DNA of 6,055 bases, taken from contig CAJYRE010000124.1 of NCBI GenBank assembly GCA_913776675.1, positions 1-6,055 on the forward strand, written 5' to 3'. The notes below the pieces were generated by a model. It ran no database searches and was not told the DNA's origin. It saw only the letters and a list, made by a program, of their open reading frames with translations. This document shows, in pieces, positions 1-5,591 of the stretch. The stretch comes from Rhizobiaceae bacterium (GTDB lineage Bacteria > Pseudomonadota > Alphaproteobacteria > Rhizobiales > Rhizobiaceae). The position numbers and the translations under genes are program-made. Every line of letters starts with the position of its first letter. Positions within the stretch are counted from its first letter, which is position 1.

Positions 1-1215
1 ATCCAGCGAGGCGCGGGCTGTGATGGCCGTTTTGCGGGCCTCTTCCGCCACAGCCGGATTGATGTCACCGGCATATTGCGCCAGCATATCCAGCGCACCA
101 ATCCACAGACCAATGTTATAAGAAACATAACCGTGGCGATACACATTATCAGCCCAGTCGCGGTCGTGGCGAGGTTTCAGCGGCAAGCCATCGCCATTCT
201 GGATAAAGCCAAGATAGCGGCGGAAAATCGCCTCAACCGTTTTCCAATGACGCGACAGCACGCTCTTGTCGCCCGTGACCCGGATATAGTCAGCAATCGT
301 CAGAATGAAAAACAGCGGGCTGTCAAAGTGATCGCTCCACCAATCCGTGCTGCGTGTATGCTCCATATAATCGGCGGACGTCGTGCGGAATTTCTCCCAC
401 TCTTCGCCCTGTTTGGGGCCGGTCAGGATCACGCCGCTTGGAGCTTCGCCATCCGGCTGAATGCCTGTGGCAAGCAGATCAATCTGGTCGCGCACCGCAT
501 CAATATCCAGAAACAGCAGGGCTTGAAGCGTCCAGTATCCGTCACGGTAGTAGGTGCGCGTCGGGGCGCTATAAGCCTGCCCGGCGGCAAGGCCGAGAAA
601 CGTGCCATCTTCAGCGCGCCGAATGCTGGAGAGCGATGCATGGGCGCTCTGTATCGCCATGCTGCGCATCATGGCTGATGCTGACGGCAACAGATCGCAA
701 CGCTCTACATAGGTATTGGATTCTGCAATAATCGCATCAACCGACAGCGCCAGACCTCGTTCGGCCTCTGCCATGCTGGCTCCGGCTGCGATCACCACCA
801 CGCCGTCGCCGCGTTCCTCGACAATAGTCACACCCCAGGGCGTGGTGGCCATGCGGCGGGCACCCTTGCGCGTGATCTTTTGCGGATTGGTCAGGGTTCC
901 CCACCAGGCACACCGGCGGGCGGGCCGTACCGATTTGATGTCCACGCCAACAATGGCCAGCACAGGCGCAGATTGTGCCACATACACACCACGCCTCTCT
1001 GTCGTGATGCGGTTTGGCGCATGCGTGAAAGGACCGCTCCAGGGCGCGAAAAAGATATTCGCCATCCGGCCACAACCCCACAGAGACAATTCCAGCCGCC
1101 CTTCCGGATAAAAATCTCCCTGAAGGCGTGGGGCCATAAAGGCCAATTGCAAAGGCAGGTCAGTCTGAACGAGGCCATCCGGTCTGGCCTGCGCCTTGGG
1201 CATTGTCTGTTCCAT
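1..1215 (-). CDS. Six-hairpin (alpha/alpha-barrel) glycosidase-like protein, N-terminal 405 residues, cut by window edge
   Basis: The frame is open from ATG at 1215 to base 1, so the C-terminus lies outside the window. The start is supported by GGAG at 1222-1225, six bases upstream. The first residues (MEQTMPKAQARPDG) are not a signal peptide, so the product should be cytoplasmic. Residues ~20-165 are beta-rich and resemble the N-terminal sandwich that precedes many (alpha/alpha)6 glycosidases. From ~175 the chain is helical, with aromatic and acidic motifs typical of such barrels: YYRDGYWTLQALL (222-234), STDWWSDHFDSPLFF (289-303) and HDRDWADNVYRHGYVSYNIG (350-369). D225, D353, D356 and E275 are candidate catalytic or substrate-binding acids. 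The fold class is fairly clear, resembling GH63 or amylo-1,6-glucosidase-like enzymes, but the family and substrate are not. It follows the ROK gene after 136 bases and is probably co-transcribed, which suggests hydrolysis of an imported glycoside to free sugar. Confidence 0.75.
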   Translation of the reverse strand, partial: MEQTMPKAQARPDGLVQTDLPLQLAFMAPRLQGDFYPEGRLELSLWGCGRMANIFFAPWSGPFTHAPNRITTERRGVYVAQSAPVLAIVGVDIKSVRPARRCAWWGTLTNPQKITRKGARRMATTPWGVTIVEERGDGVVVIAAGASMAEAERGLALSVDAIIAESNTYVERCDLLPSASAMMRSMAIQSAHASLSSIRRAEDGTFLGLAAGQAYSAPTRTYYRDGYWTLQALLFLDIDAVRDQIDLLATGIQPDGEAPSGVILTGPKQGEEWEKFRTTSADYMEHTRSTDWWSDHFDSPLFFILTIADYIRVTGDKSVLSRHWKTVEAIFRRYLGFIQNGDGLPLKPRHDRDWADNVYRHGYVSYNIGLWIGALDMLAQYAGDINPAVAEEARKTAITARASLD

Positions 1216-1221
1216 CTCGCT

Positions 1222-1228
1222 CTCCCTT
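1222..1228 (-). promoter_or_regulatory. Ribosome binding site of the glycosidase-like gene
   Basis: AAGGGAG on the minus strand ends six or seven bases before the ATG at 1215. It decides this start over the in-frame ATG at 1203, which has no comparable site. Confidence 0.75.
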
Positions 1229-1294
1229 GATGCAGCATCCCATATGCCTGCACCGTTATAACCATCAGGCCAACATGAGAGCTTCCCCTGAAAG

Positions 1295-1322
1295 GGCTTT
1301 TGCACCCTTGAACGGAAAAGCC
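1295..1322. repeat. Imperfect inverted repeat in the ROK-glycosidase spacer
   Basis: GGCTTTT (1295-1301) pairs perfectly with AAAAGCC (1316-1322) across a 14-base loop. The arms extend to AAGGG/CCTT with one bulge. No run of T follows on the minus strand, so this is not a standard intrinsic terminator. It could be an mRNA hairpin between two co-transcribed genes, or chance. Nothing else clear lies in the 136-base spacer (1216-1351) apart from the downstream ribosome binding site. Confidence 0.35.
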
Positions 1323-1351
1323 TTACAAGAGCCCTCTCACGACACCACAAT

Positions 1352-2356
1352 TCAAGACGCAGATTGCGGTACAAGCATGTTTTGCGCACCGGCTTGCTTG
1401 ATGGCCAGCATCACGGCACCCATCAGGCCAGCATTGGCACCAAAGCGGCTTTGCTCCACTTTGCAGTCAAATGGCAGCAGCGCCTGCAAATGGGTTTTCA
1501 AGGCCGCAAAAAACTCCGGCTGGGTACCGATGCCGCCGCCAATCACGGTGACGGAAGGATCCAGCAATGCATGTACCGCCGCAAGCCCGATGGACGCAGA
1601 GCGCGCCACCTCATCAATGGCATCCATAGCCTCCTGATTGCCCTGACGTGCTGCGTTAAACAAGTCTGCCACCGTTGCGCCGCCGGCGGTAAACCGGGCG
1701 CGAATACCATGCGTGCCGACCGCATCCTCATACAAACCATTCTCGGAGGCTGGCGCATGATCATGAGGTTTTGCCCCTAGCGGCAGAAAACCAATCTCGC
1801 CGGCGCGGCCAAACGCGCCCCGCCACAGCTCACCATTGATCACCAGCCCCATGCCAACGCCGGTGCCAAAAGAAATGAAAGCCAGGGCCTCGCCCTTATT
1901 CGGCTTGGCCGCCACCGCCTCAGCAAAAGCTGCCAGATTGACATCATTTTCAACGCTGATTGGACAGGTCACTGTTTGCGCCATCAGCTCAGCCAATGAC
2001 CGATCCGCTGGAAGCCGCAGATTGGGTGAGAGCGACGCCAGCCCGGTGTGCGGATCCACGGCAGCAGGAATACCAATCACCACCTGCAACAGATCGTCCT
2101 GTTGACGCCCGGCCGCCTCCAGCAAGGATGCAATCATATGCGCCATCTGATCCAGAACCGACCCATTTTCCCCGTGCGAGGTCGGCTGCTCCAGCGTGTG
2201 CAGAATATCACCCTTGCTGTTGGCAATGCCCGCCAGCAGCTTTGTGCCGCCCAGATCGATACCGACAACACAGGACTGATTTTTGAGTTCCACCCCGGCA
2301 TCAGGGTTTTGTGCCATTGAGAAACCGACATTGACGATATGGGCAGAACCAGACAC
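1352..2356 (-). CDS. ROK-family sugar kinase-like protein without the zinc-binding cysteine motif
   Basis: The product has 334 residues, normal for a single-domain ROK kinase. There is no N-terminal helix-turn-helix, so it is not an NagC/Mlc/XylR-type repressor. ROK landmarks are the ATP phosphate loop GIDLGGTK (32-39), the catalytic-loop VENDVNLAAFAE (135-146, with D138 the expected base), FGTGVGMGLVINGELWRGAFGRAGEIG (163-189) and VIGGGI (271-276). In most ROK kinases GEIGH is followed by CxCGxxGCxE, which binds zinc. Here the His is Phe (GEIGF, 186-190) and the following stretch to residue 212 has no cysteine. The likely reaction is ATP-dependent phosphorylation of a hexose or similar sugar in the cytoplasm, but the missing motif leaves activity and substrate uncertain. 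GTG at 2356 is chosen because AAGGA lies eight bases upstream and a strong promoter lies just beyond. The ATG at codon 14 has no ribosome binding site. Confidence 0.88.
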   Translation of the reverse strand: MSGSAHIVNVGFSMAQNPDAGVELKNQSCVVGIDLGGTKLLAGIANSKGDILHTLEQPTSHGENGSVLDQMAHMIASLLEAAGRQQDDLLQVVIGIPAAVDPHTGLASLSPNLRLPADRSLAELMAQTVTCPISVENDVNLAAFAEAVAAKPNKGEALAFISFGTGVGMGLVINGELWRGAFGRAGEIGFLPLGAKPHDHAPASENGLYEDAVGTHGIRARFTAGGATVADLFNAARQGNQEAMDAIDEVARSASIGLAAVHALLDPSVTVIGGGIGTQPEFFAALKTHLQALLPFDCKVEQSRFGANAGLMGAVMLAIKQAGAQNMLVPQSAS

Positions 2357-2364
2357 TCATTCCA

Positions 2365-2369
2365 TCCTT
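2365..2369 (-). promoter_or_regulatory. Ribosome binding site deciding the GTG start of the ROK gene
   Basis: AAGGA on the minus strand lies eight bases before GTG at 2356. A nearby ATG (2360-2358) is out of frame with the ROK protein, so GTG is the best in-frame start. Confidence 0.6.
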
Positions 2370-2375
2370 ATTTTG

Positions 2376-2392
2376 TTCGGTACGTTGACGAA
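2376..2392. promoter_or_regulatory. Probable repressor operator O2 upstream of the ROK gene
   Basis: On the minus strand this reads TTCGTCAACGTACCGAA, a 7-3-7 inverted repeat with two mismatches. It starts one base after the -10 box and covers the expected transcription start, a classic repressor position. It is the imperfect relative of the site at 3511-3527: the TTCGTCA half is identical, and both are followed by an AATAAGGA stretch. The cognate repressor is not in the window. A LacI-, GntR- or DeoR-type sugar regulator is plausible. Confidence 0.6.
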
Positions 2393-2393
2393 T

Positions 2394-2422
2394 TTATTAT
2401 GGAGTGAAAAAGCCTCTGTCAA
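2394..2422 (-). promoter_or_regulatory. Sigma-70 promoter of the ROK gene
   Basis: A perfect -35 box TTGACA (2422-2417) is separated by exactly 17 bases from TAATAA (2399-2394). The predicted start is near 2387, about 30 bases before the GTG codon. The -35 box contains the TGA stop codon of the transporter gene, so the two genes are packed tightly, yet the ROK gene has its own promoter. A strong promoter directly followed by an operator suggests expression that is high when derepressed. Confidence 0.75.
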
Positions 2423-3372
2423 GCGGGCGACTTCTGGAACTCGACAGCACGCCGTGATGCGCGCCCGAGTTGACGCTCCCGATACCAGATAAACAGGCCA
2501 GATCCGATCAGCACCAGTGTGCCCGTAAAGGTCCAGAATGTCGGAACATCGCCAAAAATCACGAATCCAAGCAGCAGAACCGCCAGAAACTGAAAATATT
2601 GCAAAGGGGCCAAAAAAGAGGATTGCGCGTGCCGATGCGCCTGAATGTAAAAATAATGGCTGATCATCCCAAACACACCAGTGCTGATCAGGGGAAGCCA
2701 ATCCATTGACGTGCGTGGCCAAACCCAGACAAACGGCATGACGGGGGTAAGAATAACAGCCGGAAAGGCCGCCATGATCAAAAGCATGCTGCCGGGCGAT
2801 TCTGTGGCCGCCAGTTTGCGTGTCAGAATGCTGTAGCTGGCACCAATCATCACCGACAGCATAATCAGGCCAAAACCGGGACTCATCGTTCCAACACCGG
2901 GGCGGGTGATAATCAACACACCGATGAAGCTGATGAAAATTGCGCTCCAGCGATAACGGCCCACAACCTCTCCCAGAAAGACAACCGACAGAAGCGTTAC
3001 AAAAATTGGCCCCATAAACTGGATCGACAACGTTTGAGCGATTTGCAGATAATTGAGCGCCAGAAAATTCAACCCGGTACAAATGATCTGCACAGCAGCC
3101 CGCGCCATCTGCAATTTGGGGGCTGATGTCCGCCATGCTTCAGGTGCGCGCCAGGGATTGAGCAGAATGGCCGCCAAAATGAAATGCACCACGAAACGAA
3201 ACCACACCACCTCAAGAGCCGGAACAGCATGGCCACTCAGCTTGGCGCTGGTATCAAGGCAAGCAAACAGCGACACCGCAACCAGCATCATGAGAGTGCC
3301 AAGTGCCTTGTTATCCCCCCTTGTTTCTATGGTCGATGGCGGAGAAGGCGGACGGAAAGATTTGACTTTCAT
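2419..3372 (-). CDS. EamA/DMT-superfamily transporter, ten predicted membrane helices
   Basis: The product is a 317-residue inner-membrane protein of the drug/metabolite transporter superfamily, the usual length for a two-repeat EamA protein. A polar cytoplasmic N-terminus (~1-22) precedes two EamA repeats, about residues 24-157 and 166-297. Hydrophobic segments lie near 24-40, 55-72, 92-108, 115-133, 141-157, 166-182, 195-213, 226-243, 254-272 and 280-297. Family-typical stretches include LNFLALNYLQIAQTLSIQFMGP (101-122) and FLGEVVGRYRW (132-142) closing the first repeat, and FLAPLQYFQFLAVLLLGFVIFGDVP (253-277) in the second. The basic tail (298-317) is cytoplasmic. DMT proteins move metabolites such as amino acids, nucleosides or sugars by proton exchange or facilitated export; substrate cannot be read here. 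The ATG at 3372 has only a weak CAGG eight bases upstream. The ROK gene follows 62 bases downstream. Confidence 0.9.
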   Translation of the reverse strand: MKVKSFRPPSPPSTIETRGDNKALGTLMMLVAVSLFACLDTSAKLSGHAVPALEVVWFRFVVHFILAAILLNPWRAPEAWRTSAPKLQMARAAVQIICTGLNFLALNYLQIAQTLSIQFMGPIFVTLLSVVFLGEVVGRYRWSAIFISFIGVLIITRPGVGTMSPGFGLIMLSVMIGASYSILTRKLAATESPGSMLLIMAAFPAVILTPVMPFVWVWPRTSMDWLPLISTGVFGMISHYFYIQAHRHAQSSFLAPLQYFQFLAVLLLGFVIFGDVPTFWTFTGTLVLIGSGLFIWYRERQLGRASRRAVEFQKSPA

Positions 3373-3434
3373 AAGGCAACCTGCGGCGTGTCAGGCTGCG
3401 TGGTGAAGAACACAGCCCTTTGATATTTATGGGA

Positions 3435-3479
3435 GAATTTGTCCTGTAAAAATCAGCATCGTGATTGTCAGACAAATTC
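3435..3479. repeat. Perfect 9-bp inverted repeat in the transporter leader
   Basis: GAATTTGTC (3435-3443) and GACAAATTC (3471-3479) are exact reverse complements separated by 27 bases. A smaller pair AATCA/TGATT (3451-3455 and 3462-3466) is nested inside. The right arm is part of the GntR-like palindrome at 3465-3475. The pair lies 63-107 bases upstream of the transporter ATG, so it could be two operator half-sites or a hairpin in the 5' leader. Confidence 0.55.
3465..3475. promoter_or_regulatory. GntR/FCD-type operator-like palindrome
   Basis: TTGTCAGACAA is an 11-bp perfect palindrome that fits the TNGTNNNACNA consensus known for GntR-family regulators, especially the FadR/FCD group. It lies between the O1 operator and the transporter start. 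No GntR gene is present in the window, so the regulator would act from elsewhere. A short site like this can occur by chance. Confidence 0.45.
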
Positions 3480-3507
3480 CAGCATGCCCTCCCACTCCAT
3501 CACTCCT

Positions 3508-3530
3508 TATTTCGTCACCATGACGAACTA
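3508..3530. promoter_or_regulatory. Probable repressor operator O1, near-perfect palindrome
   Basis: The core TTCGTCACCATGACGAA (3511-3527) is a perfect 7-3-7 inverted repeat. The dyad extends to ten bases per arm with one mismatch. On the minus strand it lies two bases after a -10-like TAAAAT (3535-3530) and is followed by AATAAGGAG, the same layout as at the ROK promoter. A good -35 box is missing at 16-18 bases. I infer that it controls the transporter gene and that the same repressor binds both sites. Confidence 0.65.
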
Positions 3531-3542
3531 TTTTATGCGGCG

Positions 3543-3586
3543 CAATATCAACCCGGCATCGACCGCATCACAAAAATGTGATATTG
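3543..3586. repeat. Overlapping inverted repeats nearer the AraC gene
   Basis: CAATATCA (3543-3550) is the exact reverse complement of TGATATTG (3579-3586). Overlapping the second arm is a 6-4-6 palindrome, ATCACAAAAATGTGAT (3567-3582). The half-site polarity (TCACA before TGTGA) is opposite to a CRP site, so I do not call it CRP or FNR. It may be the binding site of the AraC protein or of another regulator of the divergent promoters. Confidence 0.45.
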
Positions 3587-3758
3587 ATAAAAACCTATAA
3601 AATCACAGAGCATATCTCGACGACGACAGCGTTTTGCGCGACATGCATAAGAATACTTTTCGCCAAGACACGGGCGTCTCATTTCGGCAAAACGATCACC
3701 ATAAAATTGCAGGCGGTGGCTTTATATCGTCGTTTCATGCATGTTTCTAAATTGTTTC

Positions 3759-3762
3759 GAGG
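3759..3762 (+). promoter_or_regulatory. Ribosome binding site of the AraC-family gene
   Basis: GAGG ends six bases before the ATG at 3769 and supports this start. No other in-frame start nearby has a comparable site. Confidence 0.65.
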
Positions 3763-3768
3763 TCCAAA

Positions 3769-4674
3769 ATGCGCGAATCCCAGCCTGCAACCGCTCTGAT
3801 GCCCCGCGACCATCTTGGGTGTCCGCGCGAACACCTCAACATTGATCAAACGATTTCAAACGAGAAAATCACCTTCCTGCGCAAGAGCGCTGACAGGGCA
3901 CCCACAGAACAGGTTAAAACAGCAGCCAGTCACAATGGCTACCTGATAGGCCTCTCGGCTGCCGCGGGCCACCAACGTCGGATTTTTCACGAGCATCACG
4001 CCACAGTGCATGATTTCGATGAGAATTCTGTTTATATCCGCAGCTTTACCGATGATTATCGGGCTGATCTGCGTGGATCGTTTGATTTCATGCTGATGCA
4101 AATGAGCGATGCCGATCTGGCAGCTCTGGCCGATGAAGCCGATCTCAGACATGTGCGCGGTCTGGACTGCATGATTCAACAACCCGACCCCGTGCTGGGA
4201 AGCCTGTTGCGCGCCTTGTTCTGCTGCATGGACGGAGAAGAAAATCGCAGCGCCCTGTTTGTAGACCAGATTTCTGTCGCCATCGGCGTTCATCTTCTGC
4301 AACGTTATGGACACGCTCCCCAAATCTCCACGATCGCGCGGCGCAAACTGTCCACAAAAGCGCAAAAAGACATCACATCGCTGATGATCAGCCGCCTGAA
4401 TGGCCAGCTCTCCATTGAAGAACTGGCACGGAGCTGCAATCTTTCAACCTCGGCCTTTCTACAGGCGTTTCGAGACACGTTGGGCAAAACACCGCAACAA
4501 TGGCTGACGCACCTGAGAATTGAAAAATCCATGCATCTCATGCTCAATTCTCCTCTTTCCCTGAAAGATGTGGCGACACAGTGCGGCTTTTCGGATCAAA
4601 GCCATTTTACCCGCGTTTTTTCCAGAATAACCGGGGCAACCCCGGCCTATTGGAAACGCACCCGGCAGTCCTGA
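3769..4674 (+). CDS. AraC/XylS-family transcriptional regulator
   Basis: The product has 301 residues. The C-terminal ~100 residues form a typical AraC DNA-binding domain. The first helix-turn-helix is about 214-236 (LSIEELARSCNLSTSAFLQAF) and the second about 264-286 (LSLKDVATQCGFSDQSHFTRVF), followed by the family signature tail ITGATPAYWKR (287-297). Residues ~50-180 would be the effector-binding or dimerisation part; they include HEHHATVHDFDENSVYIRSF (74-93) and are not clearly a cupin-type domain. The first ~45 residues are polar and probably flexible. Its position directly before, and on the same strand as, the hydrolase-XapX-amidohydrolase genes suggests that it activates them in response to their substrate. 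The 157-base spacer downstream implies that those genes have their own promoter. The AraC assignment is secure; effector and targets are inferred. Confidence 0.93.
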   Translation: MRESQPATALMPRDHLGCPREHLNIDQTISNEKITFLRKSADRAPTEQVKTAASHNGYLIGLSAAAGHQRRIFHEHHATVHDFDENSVYIRSFTDDYRADLRGSFDFMLMQMSDADLAALADEADLRHVRGLDCMIQQPDPVLGSLLRALFCCMDGEENRSALFVDQISVAIGVHLLQRYGHAPQISTIARRKLSTKAQKDITSLMISRLNGQLSIEELARSCNLSTSAFLQAFRDTLGKTPQQWLTHLRIEKSMHLMLNSPLSLKDVATQCGFSDQSHFTRVFSRITGATPAYWKRTRQS

Positions 4675-4713
4675 TGGATGGGGTGATGAAGCCGACCGGG
4701 TTGAAATAATTGT

Positions 4714-4737
4714 ACGATAAAGGGACGAAAACGTTCC
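4714..4737. promoter_or_regulatory. Possible regulator binding site upstream of the hydrolase gene
   Basis: ACGATAA (4714-4720) and ACGAAAA (4725-4731) form a direct repeat with an 11-base period, one helical turn, as AraC-family sites often do. The second copy overlaps a near palindrome, GGGACG-AAAA-CGTTCC (4722-4737), matching at five of six positions per arm. The site is about 95-118 bases upstream of the hydrolase ATG. No convincing promoter boxes are seen in the spacer (4675-4831), so the target position is unclear. Confidence 0.35.
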
Positions 4738-4831
4738 AAAATCCGTTCTTATCGACAAGATGGGGCTGATCGCTTGCACCATAATGACCGCATTGCTGCC
4801 GACAGTTTACAGCCAGCGGAGATTGAACATT

Positions 4832-5488
4832 ATGACATTGACAGCCACACCAACACCCGGCCCCAAGCTTCTGACCCCCACAGATCACACTTTGATTCTG
4901 ATTGATTTTCAGTCCCAGATGTCGTTTGCCACCAAGAGCATTGATGCCGTGAACCTGCGCAACAATGCAGCCTTGATTTCCAACGGTGCCAAGGGATTTG
5001 GCGTTTCCACCATTCTGACCACCGTGGCTGAGAAAAGCTTTTCCGGCCCGATGTTCAGCGAAATCACCGATGCATTCCCCGGCCAGCCGCTGTTTGATCG
5101 TACCTCGATGAACACCTGGGAAGATGCCGCCGTGATTGCGGAAGTCAATCGCATTGGCAAAAAGCGGATCGTGCTTGCTGGCCTGTGGACAGGCGTTTGC
5201 ATTGTCGGCCCTGCCCTGTCCGCCATTGCTCAGGGATTTGAGGTCTATGTGATTGCCGATGCCTGCGGCGATGTCTCGGATGAAGCCCACAACCGCGCCA
5301 TGGACCGCATGGTTCAGGCGGGCGCACAGCCCATGACCTCTTTGCAGTATCTGTTGGAATTGCAGCGCGACTGGGCCCGCACCGAAACCTATGACATGAC
5401 CACCGGCATCGCCAAGAAATTTGGCGGCTCCTACGGCCTTGGCATTATCTACGCCAAATCCATGTTCGGTGCCTCTGAAGGCCATTGA
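4832..5488 (+). CDS. YcaC-like cysteine hydrolase, isochorismatase superfamily
   Basis: The product has 218 residues, cytoplasmic and of normal length for the family. It starts with the core strand and catalytic Asp in LILIDFQSQM (21-30, D25). Next come NLRNNAALISNGAKGFGVSTILTT (41-64), FDRTSMNTWED (88-98) and the nucleophile loop LAGLWTGVCIVGPALSAI (115-132, C123). The third catalytic position, Lys in many family members, appears to be R90, as in E. coli YcaC from memory. DRMVQAGAQPMTSLQYLLELQRDWAR (158-183) is also YcaC-like. The family cleaves C-N or similar bonds through a thioester intermediate; YcaC itself has no firmly assigned substrate. The frame extends upstream to 4760, but ATG at 4832 is preferred because GGAG lies at 4818-4821 and similarity begins there. 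Its place with XapX and an amidohydrolase suggests catabolism of an amide-like compound. Confidence 0.9.
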   Translation: MTLTATPTPGPKLLTPTDHTLILIDFQSQMSFATKSIDAVNLRNNAALISNGAKGFGVSTILTTVAEKSFSGPMFSEITDAFPGQPLFDRTSMNTWEDAAVIAEVNRIGKKRIVLAGLWTGVCIVGPALSAIAQGFEVYVIADACGDVSDEAHNRAMDRMVQAGAQPMTSLQYLLELQRDWARTETYDMTTGIAKKFGGSYGLGIIYAKSMFGASEGH

Positions 5489-5505
5489 TTACGTTTAATG
5501 TTTTT

Positions 5506-5539
5506 GGTGCTCGGCGCACTCTCGTGCGCCGACATCACC
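5506..5539. repeat. Strong hairpin between the hydrolase and XapX genes
   Basis: TCGGCGCAC (5511-5519) and GTGCGCCGA (5524-5532) form a perfect nine-base-pair GC-rich stem with a TCTC loop. GGTG/CACC (5506-5509 and 5536-5539) extends it across a small bulge. No T run follows on either strand, and the five Ts on the plus strand come before the stem. It is therefore not a canonical intrinsic terminator. An RNA-stabilising, processing or partial-attenuation role inside the operon is plausible. Confidence 0.6.
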
Positions 5540-5581
5540 CATGCTGCACATTGCCCGTACATCCACCTCCCCTTTCTGTCT

Positions 5582-5585
5582 GGAG
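5582..5585 (+). promoter_or_regulatory. Ribosome binding site deciding the XapX start
   Basis: GGAG lies six bases before ATG at 5592. The earlier in-frame ATG at 5541 would add 17 residues unlike the family and has no such site. Confidence 0.7.
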
Positions 5586-5591
5586 CTGTCG

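Larger units (their letters stand above)
3373..3768. other. Divergent intergenic regulatory region between the transporter and the AraC gene
   Basis: This 396-base stretch has no convincing gene. It is lower in GC than its flanks and carries several inverted repeats, listed separately, spread over 3435-3586. The AraC-proximal 180 bases (3587-3768) hold AT-rich patches such as TATAAAAT at 3596-3603, but no -35/-10 pair with good spacing that I can defend. Both flanking genes point outward, so their promoters must lie here. Confidence 0.7.

Noticed and set aside
76..678. 200-codon plus-strand open frame within the glycosidase-like gene
   Set aside because: It is antisense to a minus-strand frame of 405 codons with barrel motifs and a good ribosome binding site.
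1352..2356. ROK-type transcriptional repressor of the NagC/Mlc class
   Set aside because: Only about 30 residues precede the ATP loop, so there is no room for a helix-turn-helix domain.
2357..3136. 259-codon open frame on the minus strand overlapping the transporter gene
   Set aside because: It is an out-of-frame reading of the transporter, rich in Cys, His and Trp with no recognisable domain. The transporter frame explains the region.
3567..3582. CRP or FNR-type site
   Set aside because: The half-sites are in the order TCACA then TGTGA, opposite to the CRP consensus, with a four-base spacer.
3578..3799. 73-codon plus-strand open frame in the divergent gap
   Set aside because: It overlaps the AraC start in another frame, has no ribosome binding site and resembles no family.
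4760..4831. 24-residue N-terminal extension of the hydrolase
   Set aside because: The first ATG has no matching ribosome binding site, and family similarity begins after the ATG at 4832, which has GGAG upstream.
4607..5485. 292-codon open frame antisense to the hydrolase gene
   Set aside because: Its Gly/His/Asn-rich composition is typical of the reverse strand of a real gene. The plus-strand frame has clear family motifs.
5501..5540. Rho-independent terminator after the hydrolase gene
   Set aside because: The stem is strong, but no T run follows it on either strand, and the next gene is on the same strand with a normal operon layout.
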